From Cladocopium goreaui (taxonomy: Eukaryota > Sar > Dinophyceae > Suessiales > Symbiodiniaceae), in assembly GCA_947184155.2 (NCBI GenBank), contig CAMXCT020001480.1, positions 1 through 64,000 on the forward strand: 64,000 nucleotides of DNA, written 5' to 3'. The notes beneath the pieces are model-generated. The model saw nothing but the letters and a program-made list of their open reading frames with translations, was not told the origin of the DNA and did no database searches. Both the position numbers and the translations under genes were made by a program. Positions 11,901-20,512 of the stretch are shown piece by piece. Within the stretch, counting starts at the first letter, position 1. Every line of letters starts with the position of its first letter.

Positions 11901-12072
11901 AATTGATGACAGTGATGGACCTCAGGCAGGTGAGGTTTCTGAAGTTGGTTCCCCATCACTTGCCAATTCAGAAGATTTGGAGGGTTGGGGTCCCCATGAA
12001 ACCTGGTTTGCCAGAACGCCCAGACACACCAGATGGTCCAGAGGGATCAGATCTGGAGTGCAGTGTCCCTGA
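8998..12072 (+). CDS. gag-pr: Gag-protease polyprotein of copia-type element
   Basis: The frame encodes 1024 residues from ATG 8998. Residues 1-190 are Gly/Pro/Ser/Thr-rich. A helical copia-type Gag capsid region follows at about 200-430. Two CCHC zinc knuckles, CHNCGKRGHFARDC (about 447-460) and CSHCGKSGHAAKDC (about 468-481), should bind the genomic RNA. A lysine/glycine-rich basic stretch follows. The retropepsin active site LVDSGATCHI lies at about 608-617, with the catalytic Asp near 610. The C-terminal 250 residues are an acidic linker. The frame ends at 12072, but just before the stop the next frame takes over the protein-like sequence, with a Pro/Glu-rich stretch and a pre-integrase zinc motif. 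Gag-protease was therefore probably once continuous with Pol through a frameshift near 12000-12050. Confidence 0.93.
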   Translation: MSGPGPMSPSTEPGTAVATGSASSAPAGLVSGHLDTGTTPVFSMSGPQGPPTVYVPTNPDPLQGSGDPWLSFNTGMGGRSDGSFLSSGTYQTGQSTGQSTGPSGAPSTPATGVTFAMPPGFLDTGSGPGGGPGGVPVGVPVSQDPLMMQVLRQQMLLTQSMVDFLSRTAQGAGAVPPLPGAQGPVPQAQVPGSQGQGSERLTMDTKWIPAAPLPDWKSWSTRSKELSGFKGWLDKFASWLCLVHDSYAQELKEALNLPYSVVIVNQDQAIRSRRLFHLLQQSFSGYSRVDNVVKSQIAFYGIQEANGFELLRLLRREFSLMSRPEALQYREACLKYTVKKSERHLLMDVLREIGAEIEGFHSMLEASLIAGQLADLRINEGDQFLLYLRNLPEKVAEYVQLHCGATTVARVWESVVAYHTRMRLTNDLDSRVHVATGPKQGSEGVTCHNCGKRGHFARDCPQPVKCSHCGKSGHAAKDCWAKDPSKRPGASSTPKPSAKPKAKPAAKSKGSKGRGKGRGKGGKFREVEEGEEPCEAEESQEPEVEQEGGNQAAMVVKSFAVKTGSDAGGPKGATGTSSTERPVTHHLSSTLEGFVGSVGIGDPKTCWLVDSGATCHIVSEKWVKHYTVSFEYPGPSPSLKGAGDNDLPVKGVVDLEFKVGKTKITMKRVVVVGIPLNVISTYALLETGWKTVLGNAEESGLFLKKLKLPLKISERAWWLKVSLLSKHKSGVKGSGPAPMDLSTMNTGNTVNTDSTETKQTKRNTCCGCSSVAAVVPEDVVAKDLVTKGTKDSLTKDPVNHVATQEVAQVTKGRSGGSANVKAKRRELQMKSADMLQSFSYVCRMFHFGSSRLFQHVFDEHEPNTIETDVLFKTNVETNDETTDSEDDFMSCCASETTDSDDDYMSCCDFAEFCQEDHGTSECMEWKYHEGRTGSGQSDRKCRCDWTFVDPCFRMMRGFPQVEDLTQDEIDDSDGPQAGEVSEVGSPSLANSEDLEGWGPHETWFARTPRHTRWSRGIRSGVQCP

Positions 12073-12700
12073 ATTGGGTGATGGACGTCTCAGGCTGGAA
12101 CATGAGTGCAGGGGCCATTGGCCTTATGACAGGGGATGTGATGATTGCGTGCAGTCAAGAGGACGCACACCTGCTAGGAGAGTAGGGCATAAGCATGAAA
12201 CACCCCACAGTCTTGTCTTGCTGCTGATTTCCTTTTTGTAGCAGGGAAACATTGGAAAGTTCTGGTCCTGTTGATGGTTCACACTGGGATGGTTGGCATG
12301 GTGGTTTGTGGAGGTGATAAAGAACGTGACGTGCAGTCCACTGCAGCAGTTCTCAATGAGATTGGTGTTGGAGGGTTGTCTGTAGAACTGAAATCTGGTT
12401 GAAAGAGGCCTTGCAGCTAGTTCAGCACGAGGCTATCACTGGAGAAACATTTCAGAGGCAAGACCCCAGGCAAAAGGCATCGAGAGAGCCGTTTGCATCA
12501 TGAAAGAAGGGATCTATGCCAATTGGTTGGCACTTGAACGCCATTGCAATGCCAGGATTGCGTTGGAATCCCCCCTTTTGGGATATTTGGTGGGACATGT
12601 CTACAGGACGTACAACGCATACTGTGAGGGAAAGGCTGGGAGCACCCCCTTAGAACGTTTGAGAGAAAAACGGGGAGGTCAGGCACCTAGGTCTTATCCT
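12060..12700 (+). pseudogene. Broken integrase region
   Basis: After the Gag-protease stop, frame 2 encodes a pre-integrase zinc-binding motif, with HECRGHWPYDRGCDDCVQSR at about 12100-12165 (H-x4-H-x6-C-x2-C). It then meets a TAG at 12239-12241. The integrase core resumes in frame 1 at about 12220-12400 with DFLFVAGKHWKVLVLL and ends at a TGA near 12402. Sequence homologous to the C-terminal side of integrase continues from about 12470 into the RT frame. At least two frame changes are present, and I cannot find the full D,D-35-E triad, so part of the catalytic core appears to be missing. Confidence 0.75.
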
Positions 12701-15091
12701 TTTGGGGCAGTTGGGTTTTTGAAACCAATTCACCCTGCAAAATGGCCTGGTCAGCGTTTGGTGTTGTGCCATTTTCTCGGCATGAGGTATGTGACTGGTG
12801 GAGGTTGTTTGGGGTACCCATTTTCTGTTGATGCTGAAGGGTATCGTGAGGTGATCAAGGGTCACTCTTTCAAACTGAAGGAACCTCTCCAGTATGATGT
12901 TGAATCTCTTTTTCCTCTTTTGGCAGGTGTCAGGCCACAGGACTTCCCAGAACCACGTCTTGAGGCGCCACAGGCAGAACAGGCTTTACCACCACCTGAT
13001 TTACCACCAGAGTTGGATCCACCGGTTTTCCCAAGGGAAGAGGTGTCTCCACAGCCCATTGCAGATGGAGCTGATGGTATGGATGTAGATGCAGGTGAGG
13101 TAGGTGAAGGTCCTGAGCCCATGACGATCGACAGGGTCGATGAGGGTTCAGAAGGGGAAGGATCTGAGGAGGAAGAAGGGGACGCGTGGTTGAACAACCT
13201 TATTCTTCAAACACAAGCTGATGTGTGGAACACTTTTTGTTTGAGAGAGTCTGGTTGTGTTTTCCCTGTTGGTGAGGGAAATGGTGATTTCTTTGAAGAG
13301 GATTTTGGAGGTCAAAGAGTACGGGTTAACATCCCTGAGAGTTCTTTTGACGAGCTCACTGGAGCTGCTTTAGACTTTGAACAAGTGAAGCAGGGAATGA
13401 AAACTGAGGTCCAGCAGCTTGAACGACTTAAGGTCGGGCGCTGCCTTGTTGAACGTGACGGTCGGGCACTAGCTAAGGAAAAGCAAGTCACGGTCTTGAC
13501 CTCACGTTGGGTATTGACCCAAAAGACCTCAGAAATCGTTCGGTGTCGCCTTGTAGTTCGAGACTTCGCTACGGGAGGGACCTCAGCTTTGAATGCTGGG
13601 ATCTACGCTCCAACGTCGTCGTTGGACGGGCTTCGGTGTGTGCTAGCAGTTTCCGTGGTGAAAGATCTCAGTTTGCTGACTGCTGATGTTTCAGTGGCGT
13701 TCATGCATGCGCCAGTGGAAGCGGAAGCTTGTGACTTAGTGTTACTTCCGGCGAACCTCACAATCAAGGGATGTCGAGTGATTGCATGGCTAGGGAAAGC
13801 CATGAATGGGCTTAGGCGAGCCCCACTGTTGTGGTTTCTCGAATTGCAGCGGGTGGTATATTCCATGGGAGGTCAAGACACCTTTCAGAATACTTTATTC
13901 AGGTTGCAGACGCCCAATGGAATGCTTTTAGTGCTGGTGTACGTCGACGACCTACTGGTCGCAGCTGAAAGTCCGCAAGAAGGTGAATCGTTCTTGCAAC
14001 AGTTGCAGAAGATTTGGCGAATCAAACTGACTGGAAGGATTCCAGCGCTTGAGAAAGGCGTCCTACAATTTTTGGGGAGAACCATTTATCGAGAAAGGGA
14101 TGGGGAATCCACCTTAAATCTGGGGGTCAGTGAAGCATACATGACAGGGGTCATCGACAGTTGGCACGAGAAACTGAAACCAAACGAGACACCACCAAAG
14201 CTGGAAGAGATCTACAAAGATCGCGAGAAACAGGGTGAAGACATGCCTTTGACAGCGGAGGGTGAAGCACGGTATCGCAGGGTTCTAGGACAGTTGGCGT
14301 GGGCCGCTTTGTCTAGGGCTGATTTGTGTTTTTCAGTTTCATACCTTGCGCGTTTCCAGTCGAAGCCATCAGGTGCAGCGGAAGCTTGTTTGCGTGCACT
14401 GTTGCGTTGGTTGTTGACGCGTCTTCACCGCGTGCAGACCATGCCTTCTCCGGAAGGATCGCCAAGCGTAGGACCGCGAAGCGTTGTTGGTTTCTGCGAC
14501 GCGTCTTGGAATGTGGCCTCCGTGTCAGGGGGAGTCTTGATGTTCGAAGGTTGCTGCATTAAGGTGTTTTCTAGAAAACAAGAATGCCCAGCTTTGAGTA
14601 GCGCAGAAGCGGAATTGTGCGCGATGACCGAAAACTCGAAGGAGTTGGTGTCGTTAGGCATGTTGCTGGAATCCATTTTGGATGGGATTCCGCTGACCAT
14701 TCTGGGAACCCCGCAGTGTACAACAGGGACTTACCAGTTGGTTTTGCGCAACGATGCTACGGCCGCGATCAGCATTAGCTCGATGGAAGGGTTGCTGCGA
14801 CGCGTCCGGCACATTGAACTTCGCGCAAAGTACATTCAAATGCTGGTTAAAAAGAAACGCCTTTTGCTAGAGCACATCCCTGGACTTCAAAACCCGAGTG
14901 ATGGTTTGACTAAGTCATTTAAGACTAGGGATATGCTGATTAACCTCGAACAGGAGGTAGGTTTGGTGCCAGGACTCGACACCAATGGCTTGTCATGGAT
15001 CCGTACCTTTCAGCGTAGGCTTCAGCTGCTAGCCGAAGAAGGGGAGATGATGTCAAGTTTGTTGGAAGGGTCGGTAGCACCTGAAACCTGA
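12500..15091 (+). CDS. pol: Reverse transcriptase-RNase H of copia-type element
   Basis: The frame encodes 863 residues from ATG 12500, but the true upstream part lies in the broken integrase region. Residues 1-110 look like integrase C-terminal sequence, and about 140-240 is an acidic, proline-rich linker. The RVT_2-type reverse transcriptase spans about 290-540, with motif A TADVSVAFMHA and the catalytic YVDDLL box at about 481. RNase H follows with the acidic residues of FCDASWN (about 667), SSAEAEL, NDATAAI and NPSDGLTK, as in copia elements. All polymerase and RNase H key residues appear present. It would make cDNA from element RNA in particles built by Gag. Confidence 0.93.
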   Translation: MKEGIYANWLALERHCNARIALESPLLGYLVGHVYRTYNAYCEGKAGSTPLERLREKRGGQAPRSYPFGAVGFLKPIHPAKWPGQRLVLCHFLGMRYVTGGGCLGYPFSVDAEGYREVIKGHSFKLKEPLQYDVESLFPLLAGVRPQDFPEPRLEAPQAEQALPPPDLPPELDPPVFPREEVSPQPIADGADGMDVDAGEVGEGPEPMTIDRVDEGSEGEGSEEEEGDAWLNNLILQTQADVWNTFCLRESGCVFPVGEGNGDFFEEDFGGQRVRVNIPESSFDELTGAALDFEQVKQGMKTEVQQLERLKVGRCLVERDGRALAKEKQVTVLTSRWVLTQKTSEIVRCRLVVRDFATGGTSALNAGIYAPTSSLDGLRCVLAVSVVKDLSLLTADVSVAFMHAPVEAEACDLVLLPANLTIKGCRVIAWLGKAMNGLRRAPLLWFLELQRVVYSMGGQDTFQNTLFRLQTPNGMLLVLVYVDDLLVAAESPQEGESFLQQLQKIWRIKLTGRIPALEKGVLQFLGRTIYRERDGESTLNLGVSEAYMTGVIDSWHEKLKPNETPPKLEEIYKDREKQGEDMPLTAEGEARYRRVLGQLAWAALSRADLCFSVSYLARFQSKPSGAAEACLRALLRWLLTRLHRVQTMPSPEGSPSVGPRSVVGFCDASWNVASVSGGVLMFEGCCIKVFSRKQECPALSSAEAELCAMTENSKELVSLGMLLESILDGIPLTILGTPQCTTGTYQLVLRNDATAAISISSMEGLLRRVRHIELRAKYIQMLVKKKRLLLEHIPGLQNPSDGLTKSFKTRDMLINLEQEVGLVPGLDTNGLSWIRTFQRRLQLLAEEGEMMSSLLEGSVAPET

Positions 15092-15861
15092 ACTTTGAAA
15101 TTTTCCGAACGAATTGCATGACACAAGCCTGTTCCACTGAGGCACTTGGCTAAGGAACTTTTGTTTTCGCTTGTGACTCAACGGCATTTGGCTAAGGTTT
15201 TGAATTCGATAGACGTTGGAATCGCAGGTGACCGCCTGGAATCCAGTTTGCTCCAACTGAAGGTCTTTGAACCTTCCTACAGTTTTCACTTTGTACTGTT
15301 CTTTTGTTGCGAATCGGTGGATGTGGACCTTGAGTACTTCTGTTGTCCCGTCTGGATGGTTTGCTGGAGTTTTTCTGTTTTCCGTGACGGTGTCCTGTCC
15401 TTTTCCGTCTCGGTTCTTCGGTCAGTCTTTGTCATTTGCGACTGGTGAACATTGTTGGACGATGTTGACTAGTGAGGTGATGTGAACTCGTTTCGGACTT
15501 TTCGCTGTCTGACTGTTATTTCTGTAGTGCACATGGAGGCCTACATGTTGACACGCAGGTTGCAGTTGTTGAAAGTTTTTCGTTTGCATGTCATGCCACG
15601 ACACGTTTTTGAAACAAAACGACGGAAACGAAAACCAGTGAAACACCAGTTTTTCCAAACCTCAAGTTTTGTTTTTGTTTTGGAACATGTTGCTGGGTTT
15701 TCATTTTTGGTAAGTAAAGTGAAGCCGTACGAAAAGCTGTCCGTCTAGGTAATGCTGGGAGCCGTGTTTTATTGTTTGTCATTTAGCACAGTTGCCAATA
15801 GCATTCTGGATCTAAGATCACCTGTTTTTCGTATTGCCGTCTGTTTCACTCTCTTTGGAAG
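15092..15861. other. Internal non-coding spacer of the LTR element
   Basis: Between the RNase H stop and the next ORF there are only short, hydrophobic or basic ORFs. None has a domain I can name. Confidence 0.5.
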
Positions 15862-17124
15862 ATGGGCAGTAACGTTGACACCTCAACGGAAGTTGCAAAG
15901 GTCGATACGGTGGCTGAAGCTCCGGATGCCGCAAATGCGACGGCAGATAGCTCAAGGGCGCCGGGAACTGGAGAAGCCGTGCCCTATGGAGTGCCTGGAG
16001 CAACACCCACGCATGTGGGAGGTGTTGCATCTCCAAAAGCTTCGCCGAAGCCGTCTCCTCGTGATGAAGCGGCAAGTTTGCCGAGCTCAGATGAGGAAGC
16101 TGCGAATCCAGTCGACAGACGTGCAGCTGAAACTGGTGATGAGCCGCCGGCAAAGAAGAGCCGACTTCGTAAGGAAATTCATGGATTGGTGAAGGTTGTG
16201 AAAGACGTTGTGATTGGCCTCACAGCCTCGACGTCCACTTTGGACAGTACCAATGAAAGTTTGCAACAGGCCAAGAAGGATATAGATGCTCTCTGCATTC
16301 AGTTAGGAGTGGACCAAGTGTCCGCCAAGTACTTCCTAGCATCGATGCAGCAGCACTCGACGGCTATGAACAATATCAGCTGGCAGGTGACTGGGAACAA
16401 ATCCCAAGTCAATCCAACTCTGAAAGAGCTTTGTCGTGATTTGAACGACAAGATCACTACAGGGAACAGGAGGTTGGCAGAAATCAAGGAAGAAAAACGC
16501 GCACAGCATGAACAAACCCTGCAGTATCTGAAGGGCATTGAGTCTGCCGTAGACAGGATGGTGACTGCGTTGGGGCAGGTGAATGTTGTGACTGCTGCTC
16601 CGGTTGCACCTGGTGTTACACCCACTGGAGTTCCTGTGGGACCGGGTGTGGCATCAACTGGAGTTCCTGTGGGGCCGAGTATTGCAGCTCCTGGGGTTCC
16701 TGTTGGACCTACTACAACAGCAGCGAGCCCTGCTGTCCATGGAGTTGCTGGCGCGATGAATCCTCCCCTGGCACCACCACCAATGGGGACACCGACAACT
16801 CCAGGAATGGCAGCCAATACAGGAACGAGCTTCCCACCTGTTCCACCGGCCTCTGTTGGTTATGCACCACCGCCTGCAGCGCCGGCAGCGCCTGCAGCGC
16901 CGGCAGCGCCTGCAGCGCCAGTTGTGCAGCGCGCAGGGCGCATTCGCCTGCGCACCCATGATGGGACGGAAATCGTACGGGCCGTTTCGCCCAACCCTGC
17001 TCGTCGAGAGGCAATCCCGGCAGGGTGGGCAGAGGAGTATGGTATGGGAACTCTCCAGTTGGGCCAGTTGGTATATCGAGTGATTTCTGACGAATTCATT
17101 CGAACGGCGGTCCCACTCAATTAG
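15862..17124 (+). CDS. Accessory coiled-coil ORF downstream of pol
   Basis: The frame encodes 420 residues from ATG 15862 to TAG 17122-17124. Residues 1-95 are Ala/Ser/Pro/Glu-rich and probably disordered. A basic KKSRLRKE cluster near residue 100 could be a nuclear-localisation signal. A long helical region at about 105-235 has coiled-coil character. Residues 245-370 carry three GVPVGP repeats and an alternating Ala/Pro tract. The C-terminal about 60 residues look folded (IRLRTHDGTEIVRAV, then AGWAEEYGMG). It sits where some plant copia lineages carry an extra or envelope-like ORF, but it has no signal peptide or membrane span. I do not recognise the protein. It could be an element gene or captured host sequence. 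Confidence 0.65.
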   Translation: MGSNVDTSTEVAKVDTVAEAPDAANATADSSRAPGTGEAVPYGVPGATPTHVGGVASPKASPKPSPRDEAASLPSSDEEAANPVDRRAAETGDEPPAKKSRLRKEIHGLVKVVKDVVIGLTASTSTLDSTNESLQQAKKDIDALCIQLGVDQVSAKYFLASMQQHSTAMNNISWQVTGNKSQVNPTLKELCRDLNDKITTGNRRLAEIKEEKRAQHEQTLQYLKGIESAVDRMVTALGQVNVVTAAPVAPGVTPTGVPVGPGVASTGVPVGPSIAAPGVPVGPTTTAASPAVHGVAGAMNPPLAPPPMGTPTTPGMAANTGTSFPPVPPASVGYAPPPAAPAAPAAPAAPAAPVVQRAGRIRLRTHDGTEIVRAVSPNPARREAIPAGWAEEYGMGTLQLGQLVYRVISDEFIRTAVPLN

Positions 17125-17943
17125 CCAGAGACTGCCGAGATCTATGTGAAATGAAGCTGGTTTTGGGAGGAGCAATGAGCCTGAGAGTCCTTCCCTGTAG
17201 CATGGTCACATAGATCATTTTGAGATTTTGGATTTCAAAGTAAAGCTCAGCACTTGCCTGGCAGCTTGTGAAAGAATAGCTCTATGAGCTCGAGGTTCAT
17301 TCCAAGCAGCATCAGTGTTCGATGAGCTTTGAAAAAGGAGAGATGGGATCTGCTGTGCAATCAGTTGCATGGGAGTGGATTCACTGTCGATGTTTGCAGT
17401 TGCACTTTCATGTACTTTGGTTTGCAGTTTTCATTTCGTTTTCTTGACAGCAATCCTTGTACAGAGCTGGAGCCGTCTAGTAAGCTGGAGCCGTTAGGAG
17501 TAGGATAGGGTTTTGCAGATGTCCAGTTTTGCAGTTTGCATGGATGTTCATGTCACTGTGTTGCAGTTTGATGTCATCAGGTTTAACTGCTGTTATCTGT
17601 TTTGATGTCAGTTGTAACTAGTTGGACACTTGTGGACTCATTGGACGGTTTTTGCAACTTCTCTGTCGTTTGTTGTTGGTCTTTGTTCTGTACTAAGGTA
17701 CTTGTATGATCCAATGATGTAGCTGCCAAGGGGTCATGAGAAAGATGGCAATGCCATATGAAATACCCCTGCAGCTGAGGATCATAACATAACATGTTTG
17801 TTTGTTGCATGTCCTTGGAACTTGGTTGAAGTTGTCTTGAACTTGAACTTGAACTGTCGTTGAACTCTTCCTGAACCTTCTGTCTTGGAGTTCTGGTTCA
17901 AGTGTTTTGGCATTCTCTGTACCTCTCTGTCTTTGTGCGTGCT
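17125..17943. other. Internal non-coding spacer of the LTR element
   Basis: Repeated short phrases occur, such as GCTGGAGCCGT twice at 17465-17495 and clustered TTGAACTTGAAC near 17835. No gene is recognised. Confidence 0.5.
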
Positions 17944-18273
17944 ATGTGGTTGTTTGATGTGCTTGTCTTACTGCTTCTGGCACTGCTTTGTGGTCTTCTC
18001 TGGATGGGCTGGCAGTTCAAGATCTACATAGCCAAGCTTCGAGCTCAGGAAGCCCGTTTTGCAGAACTGGAAGGTCGTATACAGACAGTGCAATCTGATG
18101 CAACTGCAATCTCAACAAAGAAGACTGTACGCAGTGGAGTTCAGACAGAGTGGAACCAGATGTGCTTTTATATGCGGCCTCATAGCCGTGTGTTGCACAA
18201 AGAGGATTGCCAGTATCTTCAAGGACCTGGAGTGAAAGAACTCCATCTATGTCAGATATGCTTTCAGCGTTGA
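17944..18273 (+). CDS. Small membrane-anchored protein with H/C-rich tail
   Basis: The first ATG, at 17944, gives 109 residues; the frame is also open upstream from a GTG at 17902. Residues 2-23 form one strong transmembrane helix (VLVLLLLALLCGLLWMGW). A charged helix at about 26-60 may form a coiled coil. The tail has HKEDC followed by LCQIC, an H-x3-C...C-x2-C pattern that could bind zinc, reminiscent of the metal site of Ada-type domains. It lies between pol and the 3' LTR, the position of envelope-like ORFs, but it is far too short to be a fusion protein. Function unknown. Confidence 0.5.
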   Translation: MWLFDVLVLLLLALLCGLLWMGWQFKIYIAKLRAQEARFAELEGRIQTVQSDATAISTKKTVRSGVQTEWNQMCFYMRPHSRVLHKEDCQYLQGPGVKELHLCQICFQR

Positions 18274-19048
18274 TGACTGTACCTTGGGTCTCTTTTTGGA
18301 AAAAGGCCTGCCCAGCGCTTAGCTGTCACTTGCATTGGGCTGATAACCAAGGGTTTAGAAGACAACAACACCGAGGAACTTCTTGAGCCTTGAAGTTCAG
18401 AAGCCAAGGTTCCAAGTTGAGAAGCGTTTGAGAAACAGATTTGAAATGTTGTTTCAGTTTGTTTGGATTATGGTTGAATGATCCTAGTTTGAGGGGTTAG
18501 GGTTACCAAGGCCATTAGTCAGAGACCTGGACACTTGGTACCCGTTGGGGTTTATCCCAATACCCAAAAAGAACTGGACACCAAGGCCATACCCAGAGGG
18601 CAGACCTTGGCACCAGTTTCCCCTTACTTAGATGAGATGATGATGACAAACGTGAGACAGTTTCAAATACCAAGGTTTCCAAATGACAAACGTTTTCAAA
18701 CAAAACTTTGTGCAGAAGTTGTGAACTCAGTTTCAAAGTTGTGGGTTACTCAGAAAGATGGTTATGGGGTATGGTTGGGTTGGTCTCCTTTTGCACCGCT
18801 GCCACTGCCCTATGATGATCAAAAGATGGAGCCAAAGAGACTCGTTTCTCATAAAACATCCATCTATCTGAGGGCACCATTAAAACACAGGACCACTTCG
18901 AGTTTTCTGTGCGCTAGTTCCTAGCTTAGTTGATGAGCATGGATCTTAGTTGGTGATGTCTGGATCTTAGTTGTGTGGGTTCAGAACTTAGTTGACTTAC
19001 AAACGGTATGGTAGTCTATAGGTACTTCGGTGTACAGCACTACTGTCC
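18274..19048. other. 3' internal region of the LTR element
   Basis: A 129-codon open frame covers 18535-18924 but has no internal ATG near its start and no domain I recognise. It contains WVTQKDGYGVWLGWSPFAPL. It could be a remnant of a third accessory ORF. The rest appears non-coding. Confidence 0.4.
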
Positions 19049-19057
19049 AAGAAGGGG
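19049..19057 (+). promoter_or_regulatory. Polypurine tract
   Basis: AAGAAGGGG ends directly at the first base of the 3' LTR. This is the expected plus-strand priming site. Confidence 0.8.
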
Positions 19058-19622
19058 TGTGAAAGTTTGGTGAGAGGATGTACAGTGTACTGAACCACCT
19101 TGAACCTACTTGAACATCTTTAAACCTATCTTGGAACAATGCATGTGCATGTGAACAGTTAGGTAACCATTTTAAGTTTGTAGGAACCGATCTGTGAACT
19201 ATAGAACCCATAGGAACCTATAGGAACCAGGTAGGAACCAATTTGGAACCAAATGGAACCAGTTTGTGCATGGAAGAGCTTGGAGATGGATTTTCGTTTG
19301 TTTTTGTGGTTTTTGGTGTTTTTGGATGTTGTTTGACCCATGTCTTAGGAACTTGATGTTGTGAACTTATTTGGTAGGAGTTTTGTAGGTTATTTGTGAG
19401 TTTGAGCTGAAGACGTTTTATTTGGAGAAGCTGGAAGAACGTTTTTGAAGCTTGAGAACTCTTTTGAAGTAGTTTGAGAAGTTTGAAGACGTTTGAGTGT
19501 CACTGCGTTTTACTCTGCACGACTCTTCTAAGAAGAAGAGTGACTGAGCTGTCAAACCTGTGTGGTTTGGCTCAAGTCCGAGCTGTGAAAAAGAGCTGCC
19601 ACGCCGCTCTCGTGTTTTCACA
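19058..19622 (+). repeat. 3' LTR (565 bp)
   Basis: Same length and termini as the 5' LTR, with one base difference seen (19164). TTTGGCTCAAG recurs at 19566-19576. Confidence 0.95.
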
Positions 19623-19627
19623 CGTTG
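19623..19627. repeat. Target-site duplication, right (CGTTG)
   Basis: Matches 8313-8317 exactly and abuts the end of the 3' LTR. Confidence 0.9.
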
Positions 19628-20210
19628 TTGTATTGGTGTTATGGGCCTGCGTAGCATGACACATAAGTTGTCTGCATACGCCGAGATGATGCTAAGCTAT
19701 CACCTCTTGCCTCAACAGTTCTTTTTCACCCATAACTGGAACCTGTCACGTCACTGCTGTGTGGTTGTGTGTTTTTTGTTTGTTTTTGTGTGGTTTGCTT
19801 TTGCTTGTGTTTGTGTTTTGTGTTGTTTTTGCTTTTGGTTCTTTGTGTTTCGGTTCTTGTTTTTTGGAACGTGACAAGGAAATAGGACTATGTATCGGTC
19901 CAGTTGACTTTTGCGGAAGCCATACGGCGTTGGACGGAAAAAAAACACCCATCGTCTCGTTGTGTGACCATCCATGGTACTGGTTTGGCTTCCTGTGACG
20001 CCATGAATCTGTCAACGCGGTACAAGTATCCTTTGTCCAAGGTTCGGAGGATACAGTGGCTGACCTCCTCCCCAATAAGACTCCGATCCAACAAAGCGCA
20101 GGCGGGACTGCACACCCAATTTGTGATGACACAGGACGCGCTCAGAGTCCGCTCAGTTGTCCTTTTTTCAGCATCAGAATCACAATTGCGGTTGTGGGAA
20201 GCACCACTGT
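19628..20210. other. G/T-rich tract and candidate SINE tail
   Basis: 19750-19865 is nearly all G and T on the plus strand. At 19917-19946 AAGCCATACGGCGTTGGACG is followed by an A-run, almost the same as a block at 22349-22378. No gene is seen. Confidence 0.5.
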
Positions 20211-20512
20211 GCAGTGCTCCTGCAAGTAGTCTTCATGGTATGGCAGATTGTGCTCATCATCAGTACGTGGTGATATCTGTACATTGAGCTCTTCTGATGA
20301 CGTGCTCTCCTTTGGCTGTATGATCCAGCAGCAGTGTGGCTTTTTGCGCTTGGGTTACTTCGTAGCTGGCAGAAATTGTGCAACTATCTAATATACAGCC
20401 AATTTGGCCCTTGAGATGGGATATTGATGCCTTGAAGCTTCTGAGATGCCAGGTTTCCGGCAGCTTCTACTTCACATTGACTTTGCGAGGCGATGGACAG
20501 CAGCGTCTTGGT
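20211..20512 (-). pseudogene. Small helical protein family, copy 2 (broken)
   Basis: The reverse complement matches the 7614-8039 gene over most of its length at the DNA level. It contains the equivalents of AAVHRLA at the start, TSSEELNVQISPRTDDEHNL and a HEDYLQEH tail. In-frame stops and frame changes interrupt the middle, and part of the second helix is missing. The conserved downstream CTGAGCGGACTCTGAG motif (as reverse complement, near 20140) is retained. It resembles copy 1 more than copy 3. Confidence 0.7.

Larger units (their letters stand above)
8318..19622 (+). mobile_element. LTR retrotransposon, Ty1/copia type, 11.3 kb
   Basis: The element is bounded by two 565-bp LTRs and a 5-bp target duplication. 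In order it carries 5' LTR, primer-binding site, Gag with two zinc knuckles plus aspartic protease, a broken integrase, RT and RNase H in copia order (integrase before RT), two further ORFs, a polypurine tract and the 3' LTR. Copia elements are usually about half this length. The excess is about 4 kb between RNase H and the 3' LTR. One mismatch between the LTRs implies a recent insertion, yet the integrase region is not intact, so this copy is probably not autonomous unless recoding or splicing bridges the gaps. Confidence 0.95.

Noticed and set aside
17944-18273. Envelope glycoprotein of the LTR element
   Set aside because: One short membrane span with no signal peptide, glycosylation-rich ectodomain or fusion segment. 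It is too small to be an envelope protein.
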